Below, piece by piece: positions 30,801 through 45,800 of a DNA stretch of 64,000 nt. The stretch is from positions 1 to 64,000 of the forward strand of contig WEDG01004642.1 in NCBI GenBank assembly GCA_017591395.1. The letters are read 5' to 3'. The position numbers and the translations under genes were made by a program. The notes beneath the pieces are model-generated. The model was not told the DNA's origin, did no database searches, and saw only the letters and a program-made list of their open reading frames with translations. The DNA comes from Schistocephalus solidus (Eukaryota; Platyhelminthes; Cestoda; Diphyllobothriidea; Diphyllobothriidae). How positions within the stretch are numbered: position 1 is the first letter of the stretch; the number at the start of each line of letters is the position of its first letter.

Positions 30801-33800
30801 ATCGCCCAACGTCCGATAGCAGTATTTTTGCCCCTATCGAATGTCTCATCGGCAAAGTGTTTTGTGGCAAACCCATTTTGCATCCATCGCATTGCTTTCA
30901 GCTGCGTCATACATACCCTGTTTCACATCGAGAGTTACCACCAGTCATTGATTGCACATCTTTTGAAGAACAGATCCAACTCATCTCAACTGCAGATGTA
31001 CTGCTCAATAAATTAAGTTGGTGTGCGTTCAACTTCCACCGAGGCCACCGATATTTTCACAACTGGTTTAAATGAAGTGAGAATGAGCCTAAAACTCAGG
31101 TTGCTAGTGATTCTCAAATAAACTGTCCACTTTGATGGTTGAATTGTTATTTTTAGGCGAAGAGAGAGTGCGGGTCTGAAGGCACTTACTGCACTGTCCG
31201 CCGAAGAAATCGAGGAAAATTTGGTCTCACTGTTACATAAGGACTTCATCGACTTCACGGACAAAATAAAGTAAGGCATAAAGATATATATGGCAGCCAT
31301 CACTAATTTTGCTAAATTACTTAACGGAATAACAAACTTCATGTTATATTTAACATCCAGTCTAGAGTCCTCGTCCTGGTCAAATGACCACGATCTCTAC
31401 CGGGTCATTACATTTTCAGCCAAATTGAATAGAGAGAGAGAGAGAGCTGCGCTTTATTTTAAAACTGAAATTCCAAAAATTTCAGCAAAAAAGGTCCTCC
31501 ATTCACCGTGAAGAATCCTCCTTGAATGCGCCTTAAAATATCGATCAATTTGGACTTCCTTCAAAATGTTGCCAGCGTCGTGCGCTGCTGACCTCATTTT
31601 TGTTGTTCAAATAAAATATAAGAGGATTTACATGCGAATGGAGAGCAGTAAAGTTGGTGGCTCAATTTCAAAGGCCCGCCAAATGTGGCATGACCACGTT
31701 TGTCTTATTAACCACCTTCAGTGGGTCACTAGTTCGCTTAGGACATCACAATGCAGATGAGGACTGTTTCCGTGTCATAGAATTGAAAAGACCTCTTTGA
31801 TTTTGAAAAAAATTGTCTTTAAATTTGGCTTTAGCTGATCGGGCCATGTTGAAGATTGCAGAGTTTACACGATGGACAATTAAACAACATACAGAGAATT
31901 ATTATTTTTCTTAAAGTCTAATATTGTTGAAATATTGTGATGATGCTCTCAATATACGGTTGGTTCCGCACCAAGCTATTTATAACATCAAGCAGGCAAA
32001 ATTGATGAGCGATAGTTTTGGGATGTTTTCTTTCAGTATGCCACATCTTATTCTGATTATTTTACAGGGCTTATGCGCCGATCCAACAAGTGGAAATGAT
32101 ATCTATAGTCGAATAGGGAGCTCGAGTCAAAATTATTTTGAAGGTTATAATTTAACCTGGAATCGAGTTTAATAAGTGATGTAACTAACTTAATGCGGTG
32201 ATTTGATAAAAAAGTGAAGTCAGAAGAAGAAGAAGGAGAAGATGAAGAAGAAGAGGTGATCACTGGAAGATGCTGTCTACTGGCCGGACGTTTCGGATTA
32301 TCTCTTGAACCCTTCCATCGGAGACAGATGCAGAAAGGGTAATTGGGACACAATTGAATGCGGACCAGAGAACCTCGACTCAAGCAGTTCAAGCAACGCA
32401 ATGACCTCGTGGCTCCATGTTTTACAGTGCATGGGCAAAATTGCTAGCCATGTGGGGAGGATGCGGCTTACCAGCAGTCTCTGTGACGGCGAGCCAATTG
32501 GCCGAGTAATTGTTACGCCAGGAATCGACAATGGGAAAGAAATCACGCACATTCACTATTCGGGTACAGACCGAAAGACAATCATCGCAGAAACTAAGAC
32601 CCCCGTGATGAACACGAGGACTGCCAGCAATAGTGGTCACCTGATAATAATGGCCCATAAATACTTAGCAACGTTTGCTCTAATTGCCCCTTTTGACCAC
32701 TATATCTGATTATGGGTCCGAGAAAGAATCCAAAACGTCAGACCAATAAACACCATATTCCGGTGATCGTCTCTTCGGATTGCTTTCTGGAACTCGCCTG
32801 TTTGCATCTATCAACAATTCTGAAGTAATTAGGTAGAAATTTTAAAATATTTTAGGCTATTTAAAGTTCTTTGTCCACAGTGAACTTTCAGTGCATTTTT
32901 TTGTAGAGCCACAATATTATGCCATTTACTCTTGGGAAATCGTCGGATGACCAAAAAGTTCTTGAAGTGCTATAGTTTACTGTCTCTGGATTAAATTCTA
33001 CCACATATTATGCACTTTTTTATAGCGAAAAGAGTAAGAACGGTGTCATTCCGGAGGAAGAGCTACGAAAACTTGCGGATCAGATGACCGGTGATTGTAT
33101 GACCCAATGCCAATGGTACGAATTTCGGTCTCATCTGCCCTACAAAGAGAAGGGACTTGTTAACGTGAAGGAATTCATTCATCACTTTGGAAAACCGTAC
33201 GTCAGATTTCTCCAGAATTTCCTCTATACTTTTTTTCTGGCATGTCTAAATCTAGATTTCCCTTCCTTTATATAGCATGCAAAACCAAAGAGCAACGTCT
33301 AAAACATTTTAGCAAATAATGTAGTTGTTGCTTGTTTGGATGCTATGGGTTCATCCCTGTGTTTCCACTAACGAATTATTTCGATTTTTGGTAGATTAAA
33401 TTCTTCAAAAAATGAGTACTCTTTACCAAAATGGAAAGAAATGTGGTCTGAAAATGTTTATCCCATAGCCGAAAAGGACGACTGCACATGTTTTTCATAA
33501 ACTCGACGCCGAAACTTTTGGAAGTCCTCCCACAGATTGAGCGATAAACAAAAATTTTGATTTGTATTTAATTCCCGTGAAGTTGTCGCATAGCGATGAC
33601 CAGATGTAAGGCATGACTACAGAACTTTGATAACCTCAGATTGTTCACTTGATATCATTTAATCCACACTATTATTGTCATGATCTCTTTTGAAAGTAGA
33701 CGTCAGCATTTAGGTTTATTTATTTAATGAATGAACATTTTTCGTGAATGAAACGGTTGAAACCGAGGGGTCGATAAAAATTGGCACTGAAGTTTATCTG

Positions 33801-36800
33801 AATTTCAATATAAGTTCTAGTGAGAAAACTTTATTTTGTACATTTAGAAGTCTACAGAATTGCGTTGTGACCGCCTTTGGAGCCTTCTCTATGAGTGGTC
33901 ATGCGTTAACGTTTCCGAAGTACCGGGATAATACTGCGGCCGTTAGGATTACTTTGTTTTCCTATTTTCTTGAACGATGAAAATGACTTCAATATCAAGG
34001 CCTCTCCAGAGTCTTCGCAGACGGTATTGCATTGGTAGATGATGTTTGTGGCTCCAGGAGTGTTAGCGAGCATTTAGAACAGTGAAAAAAATATTTTGTG
34101 GGCATTCAAACAAATCAAGGGACATAATATCAGTTCTGCAAAAGCACGCTTGCATCATAATTGCCTCGACACTATCCAGGCGGCTTCTCACACCATCGGG
34201 AACGAACACGGCTCTGAGTTCGAATACTCCTGATGGCAGCCAGAGAAAGTAAATCATGTGTTCAGGGACCGGTTCGCAAAAACCTTAAAACTGAATTTCC
34301 ACAGGTTTTGCGTCAGTCTTAAAAAGCATTCGTGTATTCATAACAAACTTGCTGTTATGTTAGCTACAAGGAGTCAAATAGTAGTCATTTCGCAGGCAGA
34401 GAAAGGTCTTAACAACATTATTGACTAAATACGTTGGCGATAAATCAGCATAATTGAAACTTTTGAATGAAATTTATCATACAACTTGAAGTCGCGTTTT
34501 CCTTTCTCTATTTTTTGGGCATTTTATGATTTTTTTCACAATAAAGGCCACTGCACTCCCAAACTGAGAGAAGAGTTGATTCGAATAGCCACCACCATGG
34601 GTATAAAAGCATGCGGGGGTGTTAATCGTACTGAGACAAGTATCGATATCTGAAAAAGTGTCAGTGTAGCATCTGGGATAGCGAGCAGGTACGCAGAGGC
34701 GCTAAACACACCGGGTGTCGATATAGACACGATTTCGGTTCTTTCTGCATAGTATGCAACAATGGCAGATTGGGACCATGTATCTGGTTTGCCATTTAAC
34801 ATTCTCTCATTTATTTCACTTCATTACATCGAATGGATGCTGGTTAATGACTTAGATTCAAGTGGTTATTTGAGTCAGGGTGGACGCCTAAAATCTGTGA
34901 CCTTTCTAAAAATAAAGTTATATTATACAAGGAAATATTAAAAGTGGTAAAAAAAAATATGCATTATAGTAAAAAGGTCACTGGGATAAACAGGTTGGCG
35001 TGGTGTGTCTTTGTTTAGCTCTCGTTTAGCTGACAGCGTAAGGTTTTACAAGCTGAATGGCCTTGTGTAGTACTAGAAGGTGATTATGTGACGTAATAGT
35101 CATAGATTTGCCTTGCTTACTAGATTTTTAGAGCTCGGTTCCCCGCCCTTTTAATTCACCCTTGACGATCTTTATAATGTATATGGAGAAAACAGTTGAT
35201 AATTTTCACTATGCCGACTAGGTTGCATTGGAAAAATGAGGACATGAAACCACTAACCAGTACGAAACTAGAGTTAGTAAGCCCGGCAAGGTATTAAATC
35301 CTTAACAGGCATCAGACAGTTAGATTATATTTTCACGTCTAGACTTTCCCTGATGATCCTCTGTCATTTCAATTTCCGGCCCTAAGTGGGTTGCTTGTAA
35401 ACATAGTTCAAGAATAGACTTGGCTATTCTGTCATAAGGCCAGAGAAATCGTTCAAGAAATCCACAATAGCTCACGTTGATAGAAAAAGAACCAAACATT
35501 TGCAACCACCGCCCGTTTATCATTGAGGTCGATGGAGGGATTCAAGCAAATGTTTTCAAAAAAGATTTGCAAATCCCTACCGATATTTTGCTTTGCATTT
35601 TAAATTTAAATTTGTTGGATAGCAATGATAACTAATTAAAATAGCCGCTACTTTTTCAGGACTGGCGCCGTTCCTACAGAGTACACACAGATCTTCACTC
35701 CGTAAGTTGCCATTATCCCCATTATACATTTTGGATAACGTACTACACTATTTTGAATTGGAAATTGGAGAGCCTAGGATATTTTGGGAATATCTGTCAT
35801 GTTTTTCGTCCCTTAAAGCATGCTGCGAGAACCCCTCAAGAACCTGGATGCTTACGTAGGCGATCCGCGGGATCTAAACATTGTTCTGCAACTGCTTGAG
35901 CGGCTGATCAACGTTAAATTTTACGACATTGACTCTGTAAGTTAATTTAATATTGTAAAGCGGCATCAATTTCTATTTAATGCTGTCTGTGGAAGGAAGA
36001 CCTGTGAAACTGCTCTAAAGATCTGGTGACAGTAGCTGTCTGTCCGAGAATCGGCAGTGTATGTTGATTGACTGAAGCTATTTGTCTTACCCTCTTCAGC
36101 AGCAAGGAATAGCTAACGGATATAATTTTATAACTTACAACAAGGGTAAAACTTAGTATAAGCTCAGAAAGTCGACCATGAATTGATTCGCACTTGCTGA
36201 CTGGTTATGGGAATCAATCGTCTCATGCTGCAGCCCCGTCAGCAGCTGCACAGCGGCTAATAGTATAGGCCTATGAATATTGCCGAAAAAGATAAGGGTG
36301 ATCGGAGTGGCCATTTCTGGTCCATTAGCCATCGTCAGCCAGTCATACTCAAGCCCGGGTGGTGCACCAGCCGAGCCATCTTTAAACAGGGCCTAATGCA
36401 TGCAGCTTTCATGCGCTTTAAGTACGTGATTTATATTTCCAACATTCCATTCCCTATGCGCAATTGTCCTTTCAAACGTTTTGTACATGCAAGTTGACTA
36501 TAATATGTTATCAACACTAGACTCATTACAGGCACAAAATAATAGCAATTTTATGTCAATTTGAGAACGCGATATGATAGATCTGCTCATTTTCCGGATA
36601 TCTGTCCAAACTGAGGCTGAGCCGTCATAATGACGGGGATTCGAGGTTTAATTCTGGTTTGCCAAAGCCCTTCAGGAATCAGCAACTAAGTTACCTGCCA
36701 GAGTGTGTCCTTAAGGCTTAGAGCGTAAACTTCAACCTCTCCCAAGAGTTAAGCCCACCCGGAGCCCATAAAACCCTATGCAAATTCCAAATGTTAAGCT

Positions 36801-39800
36801 ATTGGTCATTTTAAATATTGCAGCTGTAATCTGCTGGCAATATTGTGTGAGTTCGGGGAGATACTGCCCATCACTAAACATACGGCCAAATTACAAAAAC
36901 AAACACAGAGGTTGTGCATTCAAAGCTAACCAGCGAACGATAACTTTGTGGCCCTGTCACTCCTAGTTTACTGAGATTATAAACCACCCTTAGATATTAC
37001 ATTTGTTCGAAGGTTTTGCTTTCCATGCGGCCCTGAAAGATGAGAGTATTACGGGTAGTGTCATCGCATTTATTGTCTTTCGCAGATAATTCCTCCAAAG
37101 GCTTTCAAAACTATAGGACAATAGCAATAAGCGTTAAGTAAATGGGCTCTTTTAAATTACTGACATAGCGTTGCTGAGGCGGCCATGACTTACGTTTTTC
37201 GAAAATTGTTTCGGAACGAATGTTGAACAGTTGGTTAGTTTCGGGCAAATACTCAGCAAAGTGTCAGATTATCATCGCACCATCAACAGCCTAAACGTGC
37301 TTCCGGGATAATCACAAAATGTGCTTAGTGCGTCTGCATATGTTGCACACACTTCCTGCTTATGAAGATGCATTTACTTACAGTACATTTTTCATGATTT
37401 CAGATGTTTAAGCACTACGATCACGCTGGGCCTGGCCTGATTTCGAAAGAAGACTTTGGAGAAATAATGGCAGAGTAAGGCAGTGGGCAGAACTGATTGC
37501 TTTCCATGAAACGTCGACTAAACCACTTATAATACTGAAGTATTTTAGTGTGAACCTGCCGAAGCTTAAGAAATCTGACTTTCAATCCTGAAGATTTAGG
37601 CTTGATTCTCTTTACTTGCCCACCATCGTTTTATAAATCTTCACGAAAGGTGTTATTTTAGTAGAAGAGCTCTCGTCTCGATTATTTATTTCATGTTTGT
37701 GTCTTCAAGGCAAACCGGCAATCGTTAGGGTGTTTTGTAGACCTTTACAAACCGATGGATGCCAGTAACGAAAAATCTGTTACCGCATTTGAAATTCCCT
37801 GTTTTAAGTCGTGTTCTATAGTGTTTTGGTCAGGAAAGTACTAGTAAATCTTATACCTTTCCACACCACTGTCAACTGTTCCTATAACATATTCAACACC
37901 GTAGGCCTATTGCCTGGACTTTCACAACGCTAAGGTCACATAAGGTATAACTATCCTGTTCCTGACATCGCATCCAGAACCGTTTGTCATTACAAGCACT
38001 CCTCTTACATATGATTTTCCATATACCTTATTCCCGCATCGCACTGTAGCTGCGATTTGTGCTCTACTTTCAGTCAGTAGCTAAGACCTATCGCACTGGT
38101 CTTACTGTCTGCGATCGTCAATACGCTCATCACTGGCGCTGTATTTATGACGATAGACTAAAAAAACAAGAGCACAAGTAGTAATTTGAGGGCCACGGCA
38201 CGCCCCTGAGTAATAAATATTTAATAATTATATATGACCTTAAGCGGTACACTCAATGGTAACCCATGCCATCAGATGAAGGCAATGGTGTTTCCATATG
38301 GCGCAGCGCATGCTGTAACAAAAAAATGTTTCCTTATTTTCCAGTGACATCTCACTAGTCAGATTCCTCACAGAATTCCCACTGAAGAATCTTTTTGGAG
38401 TCTGAAAAGCCTGAGTAAGGGTTTTCATATTTGACAGTGTTGCCACTCTGACTTATGCCATGCGCACGAAATTATTCTTCGGTGAATGAACGTAGCCATC
38501 TACAAAAGGCTCAGAAAAGACTTTAGGCACAAGATTTGAAGCCTTTATGTTCCAAGCGACCTTATTTTACTCGAAACTTAAAGCTCGGAGTCCTGATTTC
38601 TGCCCACTACAGCCTGTTGTTGTTGCGTGTCCCAACACTCTTGTATAGATTTTACATAAACTCCCAACGTGCAGATGGTATTCGAGGGCAAAGCTGCGAA
38701 CAATTCTATGGCACAGGACAGATACGTTTTTATAAAAATGCGCAAATGGACCCAAGATAGTATTCGTACACAAAAGGGGGTCATAATCTCTAGACCACAT
38801 GATGAAATACAAATGTGACTTCAGTTGTCTACCTGCCCTTCCAATACTGGTCAAATGTCAGAACTTACATCGAAGCTGTCAAATGGTGTTTCATTTAGTA
38901 CTGAGCTAACGCAAATGACAGCAGGGACACAGGAACAGCAGTGACGATTGTGTTGAGGGTCAAAATATGCGAGTGTTTGCTTGTGAAATTGCCCTTTGTT
39001 AAACTGAAGGAGAGCATAGGGACCGCAAAGGGACACCCCCAAATGTACGACATACATATCACCCAGCAAGAGTTCCGTGGATATCGAGTCGATTAACTGT
39101 TCACATAAAAATGGAGTTGCTGTCTCTAAAAATATAAGAAATACCGTAACACGTCTGCTACCCATACTAGCTAAAGACTGCGAACTTTATAAAGTTAATA
39201 TATTGGAAATTTATTTTGGGTTTTCATTAAAATCTGGATTTCCACTATTCTACGTTCAAAAACTTTCAATATTTAGGCGATCTGTTTTCGGTTTTCACTA
39301 TTTCGAATAGTTTCGTCTAGTAAGCGACTCACACTTCTACTCTTACTCATCTCCTCGCACTGCTACCACGCGCACGAGCCAATGTATTGTGACGGATTGG
39401 ACAGGGAACGTTGAGAAAATCGGCAACGACATCGTACATAGCATCGCTTTATCTTATGGTTTAATCGTTAAAATGATAACGCCTGTGGCAAAGATGGTAT
39501 ACCGTACTCCCGACATAGGTATTAGCTAAGTGCTAGTAGTTAAATGGGCATTACGTGGTTATTCCACAGTTGTTGATTTTCCTCGACACAGATGCTTAAC
39601 CTTAAACGTCATGCCCGGATCCCCTCACTCCATTTCCTGCACTTAATAATTTCAGAGCTTATTTCCCTGATAACGCCGGTATCCATAAGCATAGATTTTT
39701 CTTGTTCATCAACACTGAAAATGCACATACTTAAACGTTTTATTCTGAAGATGGGTAGACAACTTTCAGTCAATATTTCAGGCTTTTCGTCACTAACTAC

Positions 39801-42800
39801 TTAGCGGTGTCAGCATAACCGCAGTATTTCCGACGTTTTCATTACTTTCTTCATAATTCACTTGATGTAGCGAGTGTTTAGACAGAAGAGCTCAAATGGT
39901 TTCTTGCGATTTTATTTGCTGCTTGAATTTCCGTAGAGGACGACTATAGTTTTTCCGCGCTCTTGAGTACTAAACGGCGGACAAACCAACGCAAAGTGTA
40001 AAAATTACTGCCAGCAAGCTGAATACTTCATTAGAAACCTTTATAAATATAGCGAAACTTTGATTGACTCGGTTTGATCATGGGTGCTTTTACCTAACTT
40101 TAAAAAGTAAGATGTCAATAACGTAATATTTGACCTAACTGAAGCAACAAAGGATAGTTCAGTGAGTAAAACGGGACCGGGGGTAATAGGATTTATATGG
40201 ATGAGACTTAAATGATGGAAAGGAGAGCGCCAAACTAATACTAGCCCTATTATTTGCTTTCGTTAGGGTAGGCATCCGTTGCCAAGGTTATTAGAGTCGC
40301 ACAATAGTTTGTTGCCCCAAAAAGTGTGAGGATTGTGAGATCCAGTGGCGTTATCTCACACCGACCAATACAATTCCTGGAGGACTTGACGCACTTTTCA
40401 TTTGGACCCTTCACGGGAGACTGAGACCACCAAGCTTTTTCACAAATTGGTTAAAAGGAATTATTCACTAGGAGTAATAATGAGTTCCGCAAAAATCACA
40501 AAATGAGTCCCGCCATGTGCAATCTTTATTATCAAAGTAAAACGGATGCGTTTTGAAACCACCGTTGCATCCTAATAGTCGCCGCTTAGAAAGTTGCCAT
40601 TTGACTCGATACTTTGGTCCTCTTATCCCAAACGAACTATTTTGTTACTCTAGTAACCCAAAAACGACTGCTTATCCTAACGAGCACAATAGAAGGAGGT
40701 AGGGTTACGTTGGCATGTAGTGTTGACACGTATTGCACGCTGACCTATTTGTTATTCTCTGAGTTGTGTCGCATATTATGTTTTTGTAGTCAAGACTATC
40801 CCATTTTGCAAGATTTTGATAAAACTTTATATATAATATAGCAGTTGTGAACATCCAAAACTCCCTAGTAAGCATTGCCTATTTTGCATAATTAGACAGG
40901 GCCTGAAACTGATTCCACAGGAGTTGGACGCCGTGTGGCGGCTGATGGACAGGATAAAGTATGGGCACGGCCAGCACAATTTTCGTCAGGTGATGCGTTT
41001 CCTCCTTCTCCAGACAAGGGCCCTCAGACTCGAGCGAACTAGAGCCCGGCACGCAGCCAGTATGTTTTTGTATTATGAAATTTGGCCGACCGAAATCCGA
41101 AGTTAAATAGTTACTCTACTTTCATACAAACAAACACCTTTTAATGCAGTTGCGCGAAAGCCCGGACACCCTATATTTATTGGCTCAGTTCTCTTGTACT
41201 CGCATGCGTTTTGCCAACGCTCAACTCTCGCATTCGATGAAACTCACAGCGAAATACTCAGGAGACAGTTTTAGACCTATGAAACCAGCTGTTAGCGATC
41301 GTATTTCTACATTTTTATTTTTTAAATTTATTGGATTTGGTAGGTTAGTTGCTCTTTAGGCCCTTGGCATATCTCGCTAATTTCAGCAAAAACAGTCTTT
41401 GACTACTTACTCGACCTAACCACCACCTGAAAACTGCAATTCGGTGAAGTTCAGTTCCAAATCTGATGCATATAAAAATTTCGCGTGTCCTGAAGCTTGG
41501 TCAGCTGCCAAAACACAAAGGATATACTTTGTATACCTACCTGAATCAGGAAAAATTGCTAAGTATGCGAGTTATCTCAACGCAATGTCTTCATATTATT
41601 TACATTTAAAGTGGATTAATACACTGATACATCGTTTTAAAGGTAAATTTTCGTCGGAAGATTATCGTTAGGGCCGCAGTTGATATCGTTGCATTGCAGA
41701 ATCTGATACGTCTCCACAAGTTTAAGCGGAAGTTTGACAAATACAACCATATGTACCACCACGACATCAGCAACTAGCGCATTTTCCCCAAGCTATCCCG
41801 ATTCACAAATTTACGTTTTATCGAACATGTAAATCTCTATTTTTGAGTTATATTATTTTATAAATGTTTCATCTGATACCCTGTAGAGTGACGGGGATAA
41901 AACCCTTTGTCCAACGTTCATTATGTGCTGGCGTTTTTTATTTGCAATATCATTGAAAGCAACAGGGGGTTCAAAGGCATCGCCTGTTACTGTCTAGAGC
42001 GCCTTCTCGCAGTCACCTCCATGATGCTGCCACATAGAGGGAATCAAAACCTTCCCGGCTTTATGAAAACTTGGTAGACTGTCCTGGGGCCAGGTCGTAT
42101 GTGAAAACCACCGACGTGTTGTTTTATCCTTGTCTGACACTGCATCCAAGCCCAATTTTAATTGTTTTACACTTTTATACCACCTGGGCTTGGTGGATAA
42201 GGAGGAGTGAAATGCAATAGATCTTCTGAAATCCCACCACACTATAACCTCACTCATGCCTAAGTCGCTTATACCGCAACAGATCCGTGGGATATGCAGT
42301 GGACGTAGCCGGCTGTGAAATTCGCTTTATTATGTGCGACAGAAGTTATTTTGGACACATTATTTTTAAAATTCAGGTTCTATGTATAAACCTTCCTTAT
42401 TGATTTAGATCAGTTTGAATCCCTAAAGCTTTCTAAAAATTTTTTTTCATCATTTTAGAGAATCGCGGTAAGTTTTGATGGAAATGTTCTGTTTGGAGTC
42501 CTGTTCTGAACAAGCATCGTGGCTCAAATTGTTCGCCTTTTCAGCTATTCATGATCCAAATATACTCAAACTAAAGGAGTTCCGCGCATGTCAACGCAAA
42601 TACAAAGCTGAACACGAGGCACAACTGCTAGCTCTGGGGAAAGCAGCCGTCCAACACAAGTACAAGAAGGCGGAAAAGAACTATCCAAGTGCATCTCGAG
42701 TTCAAGAGCTGATTAACAAAATCAAAGAAACAGTGCTTAACAATTGGGTGGCTATCAGAAATGGTTTCCTATGGCAGGATCCAACTGGTTGGGGTTCGGT

Positions 42801-45800
42801 GCTGCTTAAGGACTTCAGGGTATGATGAGATGCCTATATGCTATTTTAATATTATTGCAAATTAGTGTTCTTGCGGTTGATATTCAGTTGGGACCATTGA
42901 CAAAATCTACGGATGTTTTTACGTTCAGTGTATTTCTTTTCGAATAAATTATTTGAGCAATCACAGAAGCTGCAGAAATTGTTACGTACGCGAACCTTTA
43001 GGTGACTCCTAGAAGTCTCCCAACTATCGTTCAAAAAACAATTTAAGTTGGATAAGTAAATGGGTAAGGTTTGTTTTATGTGTCCCCAGTGCAGGATAAG
43101 TTGATGGAAACTCCTCATAGAAGGGTAGGGTTTACACTTTATTCCGGGAACGTTATGGTTAGCGTTAAGATTTGGATTCACGTTAAAGGGGTTTTATTAC
43201 AGTTAACAACACGCTTGTTGTTAAAGTTTGGGTAAGGTTCCTTCCAAGAATTTGTTTCGCTTAAAATAATATTAGCATTTATCCGAATTACGCATTCAGC
43301 CACACTGACTGTATCTTACTGTTCACCTTTATATTGAATCGTTGCGCTTTTTAAGGATGTGTAAGATTCGGGTCCAAGTGCTTTCAGATCTCCTGTGGGC
43401 ATCTATTTAGAGAGATTGGAAAGCGGGTAAAAAGGAGCTAACTGATTGAATTTACTCAGTTGACGTTCGGCTACCATAGGCCGCTTCAACCTTTGGCGTG
43501 TCTCTCCTTCGCCTCAGACGTTAATAGTCTAGCACTTACAGTGTCATAGACATTACATACCGTCCCGATCCTCTCCAATAACCCCGGGCTATTGGTTGTT
43601 CTCAAACCCGATCGTCGGTCTTTAACCTTGTGCGAAATTATGCAAACATATGTCCGTGTTCTACCCATGGAATAAGTCATTAATAACTTTTGGGCTTAGA
43701 GTCTTTCTTTCGGTCAAGGAATTGGCATAAAGTTGGTTTCCGAACCTAGTGGATCTTACTAAATTTGTCTATATAGATTTTGTATTAATTATTTGTCCAC
43801 GTGAAGACATTTCTTGCCCCATTTCGTATGAATGCGATTCTGATCATTGCCATGTTAACTGGGGCCTTGTAGGTTTTTGCTTATTTTCTGTATCCATTAT
43901 TTCTTCCCTCATTAGAAAATATCCTCTGATCTGGTATTGTTGTTATTTAGATCAAGAATACGTTTGCTTTCGTTAGAACGAACATATTGTCACACTCCTC
44001 AAACCTGTCCAATGCATTCTTCCCAAAGATACCATCTAAGCCTAATAACTATCTCATATACGCGTTGGGGAACCCAGGTTAATAAACAAGTGGTTCCGTG
44101 GTTTGGGCAGGCCCCTTTACCTTGCAGAATGCGAGAGTTTTTTATTTTGAAATTTTTGATATTGAAATGTTCTTATAATGATTTAAATGAATGACGTTTG
44201 ATCAGCTGCCACTCGCACCTGTTGTTTAATTTGACAGTGATCATTCAGAGACGCAACTCCACGCTGTCGCCTCTGGATTACTTCAGTAACTTATTCGTTT
44301 ATCTCTGAATTGCATAAGATTTCTCTAAATAAGTGGCTTATTAACGGCCTTCTCGGTCAGCATCAAAGCATAATACTGGTCATTACCATCGCAGTGCAAA
44401 GTCTGCTATTTAGATTGATAAAGACCTGACCTTGTCCATTCTACCGCATATATAGTATTTTAATAGATTATTGGAACATTTTATCTCCTAGCAACTTGGA
44501 AGGACGTTCAATTTCCCTTTGAATGAGGCGGAACTGGAGGACCTTGCTCTTGGATTTGACAAGAAGAAGAACGGATAGTGAGTGCCTGCCTCTGCAGTTA
44601 TATTTGATTACGGATATATGTCAGGGCAGTCCTTCAACTTCATCAAAAATATTCCTCGTCAACTGAGCAAGCTATCTATATGCTGCCGGCCACTTAAGCT
44701 GGAGAAGGTGCCATATCTATGTCCTCAAGAGGCCATACGTACAGTTCAGTAACAGGGTAGTGTTCTGATCCCTAGTTTACTGCAGCTTAAATAATTTCCA
44801 AACATCTCCATGACGATGAATGTAAATCCATGTATAACTGATGTTTGTACTTATGCTATCAGTTTCAAATAGATGAAAATAATTGCTAGACCAGTTTTAC
44901 GTTTGAGCATCAAACTACTGAGTGATTTTTTTCTTTAAACAATCCCGCATTCCTTTATTGTCCTGAAGACTCAAACTACCTTCAAAGAAGTCTGTCCCTG
45001 CAAAACTTAAAGGAGTATTTTGACATTTTGGAGCATATGTTCTAAAAAATTCGCAAATTGTTAAAAGAAAAGATGATGAAGCGGTTACCGTTCTACATCA
45101 CCAGCAAACTAGAGTTTCTATTTGAGTAAATTATTACGTTTCATAATATATATTTCATTAAAATTATTATTCACATTATAATGTTTAGGATAGTCAGTTT
45201 TCACCTTCTTGCTCTTATTTAACAGTCATATGCAAACAGTAAGGCTAAAAACAATAGAGACCGACCTCATTTGTCATTGGGCATTAAGTAACACATGGAG
45301 GCGAATTTTCGCATTCCAAGTGTGTGCATAAATGAAGAAGAGCAATGCTTGTTCGCTCACCGGAATCATGACTTTATTCGTCTGAGCTTCCGAACTCTAA
45401 CTGGAGTTAATCGACAGAGATAAAACAGCTTTCATGATAATCAAGGAAAAATTAAATCCTAATGAGGATTTGGGGGTTGTTTATCGCATCCCGTGCCAAA
45501 ACTGTTCCTGTAACTACACAGGACCGACTGGACGTATGCTTGGATCACGCATACACGAGCATAAGCTTGCTGTGAGACGGGGTGACAGTTAATCACAAGT
45601 GGTTGCCCACACCTAGGAAACGAGTCACGAGTGTAACTTCGCAACCACGAAGATAATCGCCCATGCCGGATGCAATACAAGCCGAAAATTGATTGAAGCC
45701 TGGGCCTCTGATTAGAACTCGGTCAATCTATTTATCGATCTGGTGCTGGCATACAGGGCCCTGCGTTAACATCTTCGAACTGGCGCTATTGGTGTCTGAT

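Noticed and set aside
32068..32171. Additional EF-hand exon after 'ttattttacag'
   Set aside because: The acceptor is good, but the frame required by exon 8 stops after about 16 codons with no donor. The exon 8 to exon 9 junction (31,270 to 33,026) already agrees in phase.
38345..38399. Missing EF-hand exon between exons 12 and 13
   Set aside because: The acceptor is strong and two donors give the right length (13 or 55 bp), but both donors are poor (GTCAGA, GTCTGA). Not reported as an exon.
41694..41777. Exon after 'gcattgcag' reading 'NLIRLHKFKRKFDKYNHMYH'
   Set aside because: The text looks coding, but it needs phase 0 whereas exon 13 ends in phase 1, and it runs to a stop. It could be an alternative last exon of another isoform, but this is not supported.
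45459..45680. Minus-strand open frame of 73 codons
   Set aside because: It is the shadow of the plus-strand GIY-YIG endonuclease, which has the recognisable motifs.
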